Shown piece after piece: positions 27,668-36,387 of a DNA stretch of 64,000 bases. The DNA is taken from contig NZ_QEVW01000009.1 of assembly GCF_003287275.1 (NCBI RefSeq), forward strand, positions 124,001-188,000. The letters run 5' to 3'. The translations under genes were made by a program, and so were the position numbers. Position 1 is the first letter of the stretch. Each line of letters opens with the position of its first letter. The stretch comes from Paenibacillus taichungensis. GTDB lineage: Bacteria > Bacillota > Bacilli > Paenibacillales > Paenibacillaceae. The notes beneath the pieces are model-generated. The model ran no database searches. It saw nothing but the letters and a program-made list of their open reading frames with translations, and was not told where the DNA came from.

Positions 27668-28450
27668 ATGAGCGGTGAGATTTACGAGCATTTTAGTCAT
27701 GATGAGCGGGATTTTGTGGATAAAGCCTCAGACTGGGTTGAACGGGCAGGTAAGTATCATGACATGAAGCTAACTGACTTTCTTGATCCCAGGCAGGTCT
27801 TTATTTTACAAACACTTGTGAACCGTCGAGATGATGTACAGATTCGTCTGGATGGTGGTTATGAAACAGCTGAACGTAAGCGTGCGCTGATTGCACCGGA
27901 TTATCGGTATCTGGACGATGAGGATATGGGTATGCAGGTGATGAGCATTACGTCTGACGATCAGAAAATCAAAGAGCTGGAGCATGGGGACTATATGGGT
28001 GCCCTGCTCGGGCTTGGCATGAAACGTGGCAAGATCGGTGATATTCAAGTGCTGGAGGACGGGTGCCATACGGTGGTGGCGTCGGAAACCGGCGCTTTTT
28101 TATCGCTTCAACTGAATCAAGTACACCGGGTACATGTGTTTACGGAGCTGTTGGCACTGGATCAGCTGAAATGGTCCGAGAGCAAGCTGGAGACGATGGA
28201 CATTACCGTGGCTTCCCTGCGTTTAGATGGCATCTGTGCAGATGTGTATCGGCTTAGTCGCAGTAAAGTTCTCGTTCCGATCAAGGCTGGCCGTTGTCGT
28301 GTGAATTGGAAAGTGGAGGAAGATCCGTCCAAAGCGCTGAAGGCGGGAGATGTGGTATCCATTCAAGGATTTGGTCGATTCAAGGTGATGGAACAGGATG
28401 GGTTGACCAAAAAGGGACGCTGCCGCGTAAAAATCGGCAAATTTGCCTAA
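27668..28450 (+). CDS. YlmH, S4-domain RNA-binding protein
   Basis: A 260-aa protein with an N-terminal YlmH-specific region and a C-terminal S4 RNA-binding domain at about residues 184-250 (LRLDGICADVYRLSRSKV). The LLGLGMKRGKIGDI motif in the middle is characteristic. YlmH is linked to ribosome-associated quality control and to division-gene clusters in Firmicutes. GGTAGGGTGA precedes the ATG. The 239 bp between this gene and divIVA show no clear gene or terminator. Confidence 0.92.
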   Translation: MSGEIYEHFSHDERDFVDKASDWVERAGKYHDMKLTDFLDPRQVFILQTLVNRRDDVQIRLDGGYETAERKRALIAPDYRYLDDEDMGMQVMSITSDDQKIKELEHGDYMGALLGLGMKRGKIGDIQVLEDGCHTVVASETGAFLSLQLNQVHRVHVFTELLALDQLKWSESKLETMDITVASLRLDGICADVYRLSRSKVLVPIKAGRCRVNWKVEEDPSKALKAGDVVSIQGFGRFKVMEQDGLTKKGRCRVKIGKFA

Positions 28451-28689
28451 GTGTGTTGCAGGAAAACCAGCTTTCTTGTCGAAATGTTTAAGGTAAAGGT
28501 GCAAAAAACATTCGGTGTTTCCGATATACATTAAAGCAAAGGTTGATATGACCGCCAAAGGATCAGAGTCTGGTCCTGCATTCCGTATTCGTGCCAGGAT
28601 TGGGCATCACATATACGGCCCCTTGGGTGGAACCCATATGCTGCAAACCTTCTCAGCCCGGGAAGGAACTTTTACAGGAGGTGGACAGC

Positions 28690-29199
28690 ATGCCATTAAC
28701 GCCGCTGGACATACACAACAAGGAATTTTCCCGACGTTTGCGCGGGTATGACGAGGATGAGGTCAATGAATTCCTGGATCAAGTCATCAAAGATTACGAA
28801 GGCGTCATTCGCGAAAACAAAGAGCTGAGCAATCAGTTGCTGTCCGTTCAGGAGAAGCTTGATCATTTTGCAACGATTGAAGAGACGCTGAGCAAAACGA
28901 TCATCATTGCGCAGGAAGCTGCGGATGATGTGAAGAACAATGCGAAAAAAGAAGCACAGTTGATCGTGAAGGAAGCCGAGAAAAATGCGGACCGGATCGT
29001 AAACGAATCTTTGTCTAAATCACGCAAAATTGCTTTGGAAGTCGAAGAGCTGAAAAAGCAGGCGTCCATCTATCGTGCCCGTTTCCGTACACTTGTGGAA
29101 GCACAGCTTGAATTGTTGACTCAGGATGGTTGGGAAGCGCTGGAGAGCCGGGAGCAGGAAGTCCGTGACCGTGAGCGGGAAATGAAGGAAATTTATTAG
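28690..29199 (+). CDS. divIVA: DivIVA, curvature-sensing polar/septal scaffold
   Basis: A 169-aa coiled-coil protein. The membrane-binding N-terminal domain is MPLTPLDIHNKEFSRRLRGY followed by DEDEVNEFLDQV, with the exposed Phe and Arg used for lipid contact. Coiled coil covers most of residues 30-135 and the tail is charged (EREMKEIY). The ATG at 28690 is set by AGGAGGTGG at 28677-28685. The open frame upstream to 28591 lacks family similarity. DivIVA directs MinCD and the polar chromosome anchor. It is the last gene of the division run. Confidence 0.96.
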   Translation: MPLTPLDIHNKEFSRRLRGYDEDEVNEFLDQVIKDYEGVIRENKELSNQLLSVQEKLDHFATIEETLSKTIIIAQEAADDVKNNAKKEAQLIVKEAEKNADRIVNESLSKSRKIALEVEELKKQASIYRARFRTLVEAQLELLTQDGWEALESREQEVRDREREMKEIY

Positions 29200-29212
29200 T
29201 CTATCCGCCTGG

Positions 29213-29241
29213 TTGACTTTTGCCTGTAAAGAGGCTATAAC
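29213..29241 (+). promoter_or_regulatory. Sigma A promoter of the ileS T-box transcript
   Basis: TTGACT (29213-29218), exactly 17 bases, then TATAAC (29236-29241). Transcription would begin near 29248, giving a leader of about 895 bases before the ileS ATG. Confidence 0.82.
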
Positions 29242-29284
29242 TATATTCATAATGAATAGTGATTCCATGACGGGTTCAGTACGT

Positions 29285-29567
29285 TATGATCTCATCCCTC
29301 AGAGAGTTGGCGTCTGGTGCAAGCCAATGGATGAGTTATAGCCGAATATCTCCCCGGAGAAGTGACGCTGAAGCGGTGAAGGATTGGCCGTGTGTAAGCG
29401 AAACCGTGAGCCGAACGTTATATCGGCACCCTGCTGTAGTTAAGCGGGGCATAAGCGCTGTTGATGACAGAGCATACCCAATTTATATTGGATGTGGTTT
29501 GTGATGAACAGAATTAGGGTGGTAACGCGAGCATAACCTCGTCCCTTTCCAGGGATGAGGTTTTTTT
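29285..29567 (+). ncRNA. T-box leader, isoleucine-specific (specifier ATC)
   Basis: This tRNA-sensing riboswitch controls ileS by antitermination when uncharged tRNA-Ile accumulates. Seen: AGAGAG at 29301-29306 followed by the TTGGC/GCCAA stem I element with GGTGCAAG, then the specifier loop GAATATC with codon ATC at 29348-29350. The conserved T-box AGGGTGGTAACGCG is at 29516-29529, and the competing terminator (arms 29537-29546 and 29551-29560 plus seven Ts) follows. The promoter is at 29213. The specifier matches the downstream gene, which makes the call strong. Confidence 0.93.
29537..29567 (+). terminator. T-box regulatory terminator
   Basis: A 10-bp stem CCTCGTCCCT/AGGGATGAGG with loop TTCC and seven Ts. 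Antiterminator pairing with the T-box just upstream would prevent it. Confidence 0.9.
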
Positions 29568-29578
29568 GTGTCCAAAAA

Positions 29579-29923
29579 AAGGCGAACGTACATGAGGCCC
29601 AAAGGGACCTCAAGGAGAGAGCCGACCGCCGGGCAAGCGAAGCGATCGGCACGCGGGGTTTCGCTAAGGCGAGCGTCCATGAGGTCCGAAGGTGCCTCAA
29701 GGAGAGAGCCCACCGCCGGGCGAGCGAAGCGTCCGGCAGCAGGGGTTCGCCAAGGCGAGCGTCCATGAGGCCCGAAGGGACCTCAAGGAGAGAGCCCTCG
29801 CCGGGCAAGCGAAGCGACCGGCACGCGGGGTTTCGCTAAGGCGAACGTACATGAGGCCCGAAGGTGCCTCAAGGAGAGAGCCAGCCGCCGGAGGAGCAAA
29901 GCGTCCGGCAACTCCCTTCTCGC
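29579..29923 (+). repeat. Four tandem imperfect repeats of 86-87 bp, GC-rich, in the ileS leader
   Basis: Units start at 29579, 29666, 29752 and 29838, each opening AAGGCGA(A/G)CGT and containing TGAGG...CCTCA, AAGGAGAGAGCC and GCCGG...CCGGC. Unit length 86 is not a multiple of three and the reading frames differ, so it is not a coding repeat. Each unit can form three small hairpins. The GCCGG arm pairs with TCGGC in unit 1, CCGGC in units 2 and 3, and is extended to GCCGGA/TCCGGC in unit 4, which keeps the stem. The GC-rich composition differs sharply from the flanks. It lies between the T-box terminator and ileS, so it is transcribed with ileS. Confidence 0.9.
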
Positions 29924-30060
29924 GGTAAGGCCCTGCGGCGTTCCCGAAGGGGACAGCCGCAAGAGGGCCGACTCCACCATACACACCCTCGCCAACGCCG
30001 TCGCAGTTCCCGCCACAGACAACCATTTCCGGGTGTCCAGAGGGCGGAGCGCCTATGGGG

Positions 30061-30092
30061 TCCCCCTTGGCAAGGGGGATTTAGGGGGATTG
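30061..30092 (+). repeat. CCCCCTTGGCAAGGGGG palindrome with flanking copy
   Basis: CCCCCTTGGCAAGGGGG at 30062-30078 is a near-perfect palindrome, followed by ATTTAGGGGGATT, a partial copy of one arm. Elements of this form occur as intergenic repeats in several unrelated bacteria. That statement is from memory. It follows directly on 140 bp of GC-rich non-coding DNA after the tandem array and ends about 50 bases before the ileS start. Confidence 0.6.
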
Positions 30093-30142
30093 AAACGCTT
30101 TTTGTGGACGGTCCACAACTATATCTCGAAAGGAAGATCATC

Positions 30143-33100
30143 ATGCAACGAGTTGACGTCAAAGAGAAGGCACGCGCCAGAGAACTACGCGTGTTAAACA
30201 AATGGAAAACCGAGAATACATTCAAAAGATCCATTGAAAACCGAGAAGGTAAGCCAAACTTCGTATTTTACGAGGGACCGCCTACAGCCAATGGTAAACC
30301 ACATATCGGTCACGTATTGGGACGGGTCATCAAGGATTTCGTGGGACGTTATAACACAATGAAGGGTTACCGCGTCGTTCGTAAAGCAGGCTGGGATACA
30401 CATGGTCTGCCTGTAGAACTCGGTGTTCAGAAAAAGCTGGGCATCTCTCACAAGTGGGAAATCGAAGATTATGGCGTAGAGAAATTCATTAACGAATGTA
30501 AAGCGAGCGTGTTCGAATACGAACAACAATGGCGCGACCTGACCGAAGGTATCGGCTACTGGACAGACATGAATAATCCGTATATCACACTCGACAACAA
30601 TTACATCGAAAGTGTGTGGAACATTCTGGCGACGATTCATGAGAAAGGTCTGCTGTATCGCGGTCACCGTGTGAGTCCTTACTGTCCGTCTTGTCAAACT
30701 ACACTTAGCTCCCATGAGGTAGCCCAGGGGTACAAAGACGTGAAAGACCTTAGTGCTACAGCCAAATTCAAGCTGGATGACAGCGGCGAATTCGTGCTTG
30801 CCTGGACAACGACGCCTTGGACATTGCCTTCACACGTTGCGCTTGCAGTGAATCCGGATATGGACTACTCCCGTGTCCGTCAGGACAACGAAGTGTACAT
30901 CATGGCGACTAATCTTGTTGAGAAAGTCATGAAGGATGCCAAAGGTGAATATGAAATCATCGGTACCTTGAAAGGTTCTGACCTGGTTGGCAAAACGTAT
31001 GATCCTCCGTTCAACTACGTGCAGGCTGAGAAAGCAAACATCATCCTGGGTGCAGGTTTTGTAACCGATGCAAGTGGTACAGGGATTGTACACATGGCAC
31101 CTGCACATGGTGAAGATGACTATCGTGTATGTCGTGAGAATGGCATCAGTTTTGTGAATATGGTGGACCTGGAAGGCAAGTTTGTGCCACAGGTAACTGA
31201 TTTTGCCGGACGTTTTGTTAAGGATTGCGATATTGATATCGTAAGATACCTGTCTGAAAAAGGACGTTTGTTCAGCAAAGAAAAATATGAGCACAGCTAC
31301 CCGTTCTGCTGGCGTTGTGACACACCACTTCTGTACTATGCAATGGACAGCTGGTTTATCCAAACAACAGCAATCAAGGATCAGCTGATCGCCAACAACA
31401 GTGAAGTAGAATGGTACCCAGGCCACGTTCGTGATGGGCGATTCGGGAAGTTCCTTGAAGATCTTGTAGACTGGAATATCAGCCGTGACCGTTACTGGGG
31501 AACGCCACTGAACATCTGGGTATGTGAAGAGACGGGTGAACAATTCGCTCCGCATAGCATCGCTGAACTGCGTGCTCGTGCCATCGGCAACGTACCTGAG
31601 AATTTGGAGCTGCATAAGCCGTATGTAGATGACGTCAAAGTCATGAGCTCTTGTGGCAAATATGAAATGAAACGTACACCGGAAGTGATCGATGTCTGGT
31701 TCGACAGCGGCTCCATGCCGTTTGCCCAGCAGCACTATCCATTTGAAAATAAAGAAATATTCGAACAGCAATATCCAGCAGACATGATCTGTGAAGGAAT
31801 TGACCAGACACGTGGCTGGTTCTACAGCTTGCTGGCTGTATCTACACTTTTGACAGGCAAAGCACCTTATAAAGCGGTTATGGCAACAGGCCACGTTCTC
31901 GATGAAAACGGACAGAAGATGTCCAAATCCAAAGGTAACGTTATCGATCCTTGGGAAGTTATCGAAGAGTACGGTACAGATGCATTCCGCTGGGCTTTGT
32001 TGTCTGACAGCGCACCATGGAACAGCAAACGTTTCTCCAAAGGCATCGTGGGCGAAGCGAAATCCAAAATGGTGGATACGCTGGTCAATACCCATGCATT
32101 CCTGACGCTGTATGCTACGATTGATGGATTTGATCCACAAGAGCATCCGTTCAAGTTGTCTTCACACAACCTGGACCGTTGGATATTGTCCAGACTGAAC
32201 AGCCTGATTCTCGTTGTGGAAAAAGCGCTGGCTGTTAACGACTATCTGAACTCTTCCAAAGCCATTGAAGCATTTGTAGATGAACTCAGTAACTGGTACA
32301 TCCGTCGTTCACGTGACCGTTTCTGGGGTAGCGGATTGACAGAAGATAAACTGGACGCTTACCGTACTCTTACCGAAGTGCTGGTGACTACTGCCAAGCT
32401 CGTCGCTCCATTCACACCAATGCTTGCAGAAGATATCTATCTGAACCTGACTACTGGTGAGAGTGTGCATATGGATGATTATCCGGTTGCCAATGAAACG
32501 CTGATTGACTTGAATCTGGAGCAGGATATGGAGACAGCACGCCGAATCGTGGAACTTGCCCGTAACGTTCGTAACGAAACAGGAATCAAGACACGTCAAC
32601 CGTTGTCCGAACTGATCGTTTCTCTGGATAAAGGCTTCGATCTGGCAAGTTATGAAGAGATCATCAAGGATGAGATCAATGTCAAAACGATTCGTACCGA
32701 GCATGATGATGCGGATTTCGTTGATTTCACTTTGAAGCTGAATCTGAAAGTAGCAGGTAAAAAATACGGTAAAAACGTAGGTTTCCTGCAGAATTTCTTC
32801 AAGGGAATGTCAGCAGATGAGACACGTAAAGTGGTCACAGAAGATGTTCTGAACGTCGTTTCTCCTGAAGGCGAAGAGCTGCAAGTGACGGGTGAAGAAC
32901 TGCTGGTGGAGAAACAAGCCAAATCCGGTTTTGCCTCGGCATCCGGCTATGGTCTGACGGTAGCTCTCAATACAGAGATCACAGCAGAACTTGAACAGGA
33001 AGGCTGGGTCCGTGAAGTCATTCGTGCAGTTCAAGACACACGGAAGAAGCTGGATTTGCCGATTGAGAAAAGAGTACGTTTGACGCTGGATGTGGACTCT

Positions 33101-33241
33101 GCTTTGCAAGAAGCGATTCAGGCTTTTGATCATGTGCTGCGTGAGAATGTGCTCGTTACCGAAGTTACCTTCGGTACGAATGATTCGATGCAACGTATTG
33201 AAGCTGGGGGCAAAGCCATCGGTGTATATATCGAGGGGTAA
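30143..33241 (+). CDS. ileS: Isoleucyl-tRNA synthetase, IleS2 (eukaryote-like) type
   Basis: A 1032-aa class I synthetase that charges tRNA-Ile and edits valine. HIGH is at residues 54-57 in GKPHIGHVLGRVIKDF. KMSKS is at 592-596. The CP1 editing region contains AWTTTPWTLPSHVA. The stretch AGWDTHGLPVELGVQKKLG and the absence of a C-terminal zinc finger match the IleS2 branch, not the 921-aa Bacillus IleS1. IleS2 enzymes are generally mupirocin-tolerant. The ATG at 30143 has AAAGGAAG upstream. The frame is open to 29864, but only through repeat DNA, so that extension is rejected. Confidence 0.96.
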   Translation: MQRVDVKEKARARELRVLNKWKTENTFKRSIENREGKPNFVFYEGPPTANGKPHIGHVLGRVIKDFVGRYNTMKGYRVVRKAGWDTHGLPVELGVQKKLGISHKWEIEDYGVEKFINECKASVFEYEQQWRDLTEGIGYWTDMNNPYITLDNNYIESVWNILATIHEKGLLYRGHRVSPYCPSCQTTLSSHEVAQGYKDVKDLSATAKFKLDDSGEFVLAWTTTPWTLPSHVALAVNPDMDYSRVRQDNEVYIMATNLVEKVMKDAKGEYEIIGTLKGSDLVGKTYDPPFNYVQAEKANIILGAGFVTDASGTGIVHMAPAHGEDDYRVCRENGISFVNMVDLEGKFVPQVTDFAGRFVKDCDIDIVRYLSEKGRLFSKEKYEHSYPFCWRCDTPLLYYAMDSWFIQTTAIKDQLIANNSEVEWYPGHVRDGRFGKFLEDLVDWNISRDRYWGTPLNIWVCEETGEQFAPHSIAELRARAIGNVPENLELHKPYVDDVKVMSSCGKYEMKRTPEVIDVWFDSGSMPFAQQHYPFENKEIFEQQYPADMICEGIDQTRGWFYSLLAVSTLLTGKAPYKAVMATGHVLDENGQKMSKSKGNVIDPWEVIEEYGTDAFRWALLSDSAPWNSKRFSKGIVGEAKSKMVDTLVNTHAFLTLYATIDGFDPQEHPFKLSSHNLDRWILSRLNSLILVVEKALAVNDYLNSSKAIEAFVDELSNWYIRRSRDRFWGSGLTEDKLDAYRTLTEVLVTTAKLVAPFTPMLAEDIYLNLTTGESVHMDDYPVANETLIDLNLEQDMETARRIVELARNVRNETGIKTRQPLSELIVSLDKGFDLASYEEIIKDEINVKTIRTEHDDADFVDFTLKLNLKVAGKKYGKNVGFLQNFFKGMSADETRKVVTEDVLNVVSPEGEELQVTGEELLVEKQAKSGFASASGYGLTVALNTEITAELEQEGWVREVIRAVQDTRKKLDLPIEKRVRLTLDVDSALQEAIQAFDHVLRENVLVTEVTFGTNDSMQRIEAGGKAIGVYIEG

Positions 33242-33360
33242 TACAATGATTCTCTAATTCTCAACGTAAGGCGTTCCTGGAAAAAGGATTGCTTTGTCAG
33301 ACTTTAACGGGGACAGAGTAACTCTATTTCAAATAGGACAGTATATAGAGAAAGACATGC

Positions 33361-33414
33361 CAACGAGCCTCAGATACAGGAGATTAATCCTGTGTCCTGG
33401 CTCGTTTGTTTTTT
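33361..33414 (+). terminator. Rho-independent terminator after ileS
   Basis: AACGAGCC and GGCTCGTT form the outer stem and ACAGGA/TCCTGT the inner stem, followed by a T-rich run to 33414. It lies 120 bases after the ileS stop. The 240-bp gap holds no gene. Confidence 0.8.
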
Positions 33415-33480
33415 CAGCAAATGGGCAATGATTTCTATTTGTGCAGACATTCTATATACATCAAAGGAACTGAGTAAATT

Positions 33481-33837
33481 ATGAACGAACAGGATACCCA
33501 ATCGCCATTGAATTCAGAATCCACGACGCATTCCAAGAATGCGGAGGACAAGATTGAAGAACTTCACAAGCTCACTAACCGGCTCGCAAATGAACTTGAA
33601 CGTTCAAGGATCGCACAGTATACGGAATTACTGAACCGGCCGTGGAAGCTGATCGGACTTAATCTGTTGTCTGGCGCCGCAAGAGGCGTAGGGATCGCCA
33701 TCGGTTTTACCTTTTTTGCAGCAACAATCATTTATGTGTTACAAGTGCTAGGTGCGCTTAATCTGCCCATCGTGGGTGATTACATCGCAGATATTGTACG
33801 GATTGTGCAACGACAACTGGAGTTGAATACGTATTAG
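33481..33837 (+). CDS. DUF5665-like small membrane protein
   Basis: A 118-aa protein. The first 50 residues are hydrophilic and partly helical (EELHKLTNRLANELERS). RPWKLIGLNLLSGAARGVGIA then leads into one or two membrane helices at about 62-92. The tail IVGDYIADIVRIVQRQLE is amphipathic. This pattern fits the DUF5665 family seen near yteA in Paenibacillus-like genomes, recalled from memory rather than searched. Function unknown. It ends 12 bases from the end of the convergent yteA gene, and no terminator is evident between them. Confidence 0.7.
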   Translation: MNEQDTQSPLNSESTTHSKNAEDKIEELHKLTNRLANELERSRIAQYTELLNRPWKLIGLNLLSGAARGVGIAIGFTFFAATIIYVLQVLGALNLPIVGDYIADIVRIVQRQLELNTY

Positions 33838-33849
33838 GTGAACCTTGGC

Positions 33850-34590
33850 TTAATACGAGTCGTCTGACTCGACATCCGGTTCTAACAGACCATCGCCTTC
33901 ACGGTTCTCCAGATACTGTCGATATTGCCGATTGCGCACGATGGATACATCATGACCGTAGATATCGGTTGCGACAAAGCTCTCATACGCCTCAACGCAG
34001 CCCTCCACCTCGTCAGTGGCTTCAATCGCCATAACGTCATAACTGTCGATGTCGCGTCCCTCAGCCATGGCCGGAGTATTGGAGGTGCCCCAACTTTCAA
34101 CAATCTGCCATGCGTCTTCGCCGTCGAAGCCGTTCTGATCATCACGTTCATCCAGGCTTGTGCGGCCAAAGGCAGGTGCGAGGAATTCTTCCTCGACAGG
34201 ACGATTTTCGGAAACAACGGTTTCCGGTTGATGCTTTTTGCAGTATTTGGTGTAAGGAACAGCTTGCATGCGTTCATAGGGGATAGGCTGCTGACACACG
34301 GCGCAAGTTCCATAATGGCCTTCTTCGATGGAATGCAGGGCAGAATCGATGCGCTCCAGTTGAAATTCATCATGCTCCAGCAGGGAAATATCCTTTTCGC
34401 GATCATACATCTCGGTAGCTACATCCCCCGGATGGTTGTCAATCGGTGATAATTCACCTGTCTGAAGCTTCATGGAATCACCAAGACCATAATGTTCGTT
34501 CTGCTCCAGTCTATGTTCAATATCGCGCTTTTCGGTTATCAATTGGGAACGTAAGGATTGCAGTTGTTTGGCAGTGAAATGTGACATCAT
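33850..34590 (-). CDS. yteA: YteA-family sporulation protein, DksA/TraR C4-type zinc finger
   Basis: A 246-aa minus-strand protein. The N-terminal half is helical (LRSQLITEKRDIEHRLEQNE) and resembles DksA, followed by DREKDISLLEHDEFQLERID and the zinc-finger part YGTCAVCQQPIPYERM with a second half YCKKH. That gives three Cys and one His rather than four Cys. The C-terminal 100 residues are acidic and lack a known domain. The YteA family is linked to sporulation, but its function is not defined. AAAGGGG precedes the ATG; a second ATG three bases on is equally possible. Confidence 0.88.
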   Translation of the reverse strand: MMSHFTAKQLQSLRSQLITEKRDIEHRLEQNEHYGLGDSMKLQTGELSPIDNHPGDVATEMYDREKDISLLEHDEFQLERIDSALHSIEEGHYGTCAVCQQPIPYERMQAVPYTKYCKKHQPETVVSENRPVEEEFLAPAFGRTSLDERDDQNGFDGEDAWQIVESWGTSNTPAMAEGRDIDSYDVMAIEATDEVEGCVEAYESFVATDIYGHDVSIVRNRQYRQYLENREGDGLLEPDVESDDSY

Positions 34591-34712
34591 TTTCCCCTTT
34601 CTGTTCCATATGAACTCCGGATTTTAACTCTATTGTAGGATGTACCAATTGGTGCAGAATTACAGAAGGGAAATGTTATCGTTTTTGCCATCCGGGCTGC
34701 GGCTAACCGCGT

Positions 34713-34744
34713 CGTGGACGATTTCCAAACAGCTGTGCTACAAT
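34713..34744 (+). promoter_or_regulatory. Candidate sigma A promoter for lspA-rluD
   Basis: TGGACG (34715-34720), an 18-base spacer, then TACAAT (34739-34744). It lies 64 bases before the lspA start in the divergent yteA-lspA region. The -35 matches four of six consensus bases. Confidence 0.45.
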
Positions 34745-34807
34745 GAACAAGTCTGGCGTAAAGCCTGGTATCGTTTGGAAAAGACAAGAACGGAGTGACA
34801 AACAAAC

Positions 34808-35302
34808 GTGGTGTATTATATCCTCGCTTTTATCGTATTTTTAGTCGATCAGGGAACGAAGTTCCTAATTGCAACCCGGATGGAACTTAGAGATGAAATT
34901 CCGGTGATTGGCAATTTCTTTGTCATCACATCACATCGTAACTCAGGTGCAGCTTTTGGTATTTTACAGGATCAGCGCTGGTTCTTTATTGTGGTTACAC
35001 TGGTTGTCGTGGTGGCTTTGGTTTGGTATTTGCAAAAGGTAAAAGATACTCCGCACAAATTGCTGCCTGTAGCGCTTAGTTTGGTGCTTGGGGGAGCTAT
35101 TGGTAACTTCCTGGATCGGGCTTTGACCGGAGAAGTTGTCGATTTTATCCAGCTTAATTTTGGTAGCTATACGTTTCCCATTTTCAACATAGCCGACTCG
35201 GCGATCTGTATCGGTGTGGTACTGATTATTGTGGAAACGTTGCTTGAAGGACGGCGCGAGAAAGCAGCCGCAAAGGTCGAAGGGAATGAACATCATGAGT
35301 AA
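34808..35302 (+). CDS. lspA: Lipoprotein signal peptidase (signal peptidase II) LspA
   Basis: A 164-aa membrane aspartic protease that removes signal peptides from diacylglyceryl-modified prolipoproteins. Four membrane helices are visible. Conserved motifs are RNSGAAFGI, GNFLDRALTGEVVDFI (first catalytic Asp) and FNIADSAICIG (second Asp). It starts at GTG 34808; the next codon is also GTG. Predicted clients in this window include the adaptor at 55301 and the binding protein at 60213. Its stop overlaps the rluD start (ATGAGTAA). Confidence 0.97.
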   Translation: MVYYILAFIVFLVDQGTKFLIATRMELRDEIPVIGNFFVITSHRNSGAAFGILQDQRWFFIVVTLVVVVALVWYLQKVKDTPHKLLPVALSLVLGGAIGNFLDRALTGEVVDFIQLNFGSYTFPIFNIADSAICIGVVLIIVETLLEGRREKAAAKVEGNEHHE

Positions 35303-36278
35303 ATCGCAAAATGAAGAACAGACTAACGGAGACACGTCGACGCATGACGATGAGCTCTTGAATGGCAATGATCGTATGGAATGGACGGTTGCTGCTGAAC
35401 ATAATAAAGAACGAATTGACAAATATATTACAGAATCCATGGATAACGTATCGCGTTCCCAAGTTCAATTGTGGATCGGAGACGGATTCGTAACGGTAAA
35501 CGGGGCTAAAGTCAAAGCTAACGCCAAATTATCTGAAGGCGATCTGGTAGAGCTTCTGATCCCTGAGCCGACGACTGTAGAGATTATTGCTGAAGATATT
35601 CCACTAGAAGTGGTGTATGAAGATAGTGATTTGATCGTTATTAACAAACAGCGTGGCCTTGTTGTACATCCAGCACCAGGACATACGTCAGGAACACTTG
35701 TTAATGCACTGATGTATCACTGCAAAGATCTCTCAGGCATTAACGGCGAGCTGCGTCCCGGTATTGTGCATCGGATTGATAAGGACACATCAGGTCTGAT
35801 TATGGCTGCCAAAAATGATCGTGCTCACGCCTCGCTGGCGGCTCAACTCAAAGAGCATAGTGTGAATAGACGATATATTGCACTCGTTCATGGGCATCTT
35901 AGCCATGATCAGGGTACGGTTGATGCACCGATTGGTCGAGATACCAATGATCGTAAAATGTACACCGTAACCGAGCGTAACAGTAAACATGCGGTCACTC
36001 ATTTTACCGTCACCGAGCGTATCAATGACTACACGTTATTGGAACTGAAACTGGAGACCGGGCGTACCCACCAGATTCGTGTTCACATGAAGTTCATTGG
36101 TCATCCGCTTGTTGGAGATCCGACGTACGGTCGTAACAAAGGGATCAAAATGCAGGGACAGGCCCTGCATGCGGCGATTCTCGGTTTTGTGCATCCCACG
36201 ACCGGAGAATACCTTGAATTTACAGCTCCGATTCCGCAGGATATGGAAGATGTTCTGGCCTCCTTGCGTAGCCGCTGA
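35295..36278 (+). CDS. rluD: RluD-family 23S rRNA pseudouridine synthase
   Basis: A 327-aa RNA-modifying enzyme. An N-terminal S4 domain (about residues 38-95, RSQVQLWIGDGFVTVNG) is followed by the catalytic domain with GIVHRIDKDTSG, in which the Asp is the nucleophile, and GRTHQIRVHM. RluD-type enzymes modify helix 69 of 23S rRNA; RluC-like specificity cannot be excluded. The ATG at 35295 has GAAGGG ten bases upstream. An ATG at 35286 is too close to that site. About 30 residues of polar sequence precede the S4 domain. Confidence 0.92.
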   Translation: MSKSQNEEQTNGDTSTHDDELLNGNDRMEWTVAAEHNKERIDKYITESMDNVSRSQVQLWIGDGFVTVNGAKVKANAKLSEGDLVELLIPEPTTVEIIAEDIPLEVVYEDSDLIVINKQRGLVVHPAPGHTSGTLVNALMYHCKDLSGINGELRPGIVHRIDKDTSGLIMAAKNDRAHASLAAQLKEHSVNRRYIALVHGHLSHDQGTVDAPIGRDTNDRKMYTVTERNSKHAVTHFTVTERINDYTLLELKLETGRTHQIRVHMKFIGHPLVGDPTYGRNKGIKMQGQALHAAILGFVHPTTGEYLEFTAPIPQDMEDVLASLRSR

Positions 36279-36387
36279 CAGCTCGAGAAAGTACAAATGT
36301 TCGGATAATTTGTCCATGGTTTTGAACGCGCAAATGCTTCATATTAAAGTGTAGAAATTTGCGTCAAATGAGGAGATGAACAAAATC

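Noticed and set aside
29579..29923. Tandem repeats considered as a CRISPR array
   Set aside because: Units are contiguous with no unique spacers, too long for CRISPR repeats, and no cas genes are present.
29555..30142. Arg-rich open frames through the GC-rich repeats, including a 93-residue upstream extension of ileS to 29864
   Set aside because: Units of 86 bp change frame at each copy, the products are low-complexity and differ, and the ileS ATG at 30143 has its own ribosome site and the family N-terminus.
30830..32146. 438-aa minus-strand open frame inside ileS
   Set aside because: Shadow of ileS codon usage; Cys/His/Phe-rich product without motifs, and no ribosome site.
33925..34449. 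174-aa plus-strand frame opposite yteA
   Set aside because: Antisense shadow; the minus-strand gene has the zinc-finger motif, ribosome site and family length.
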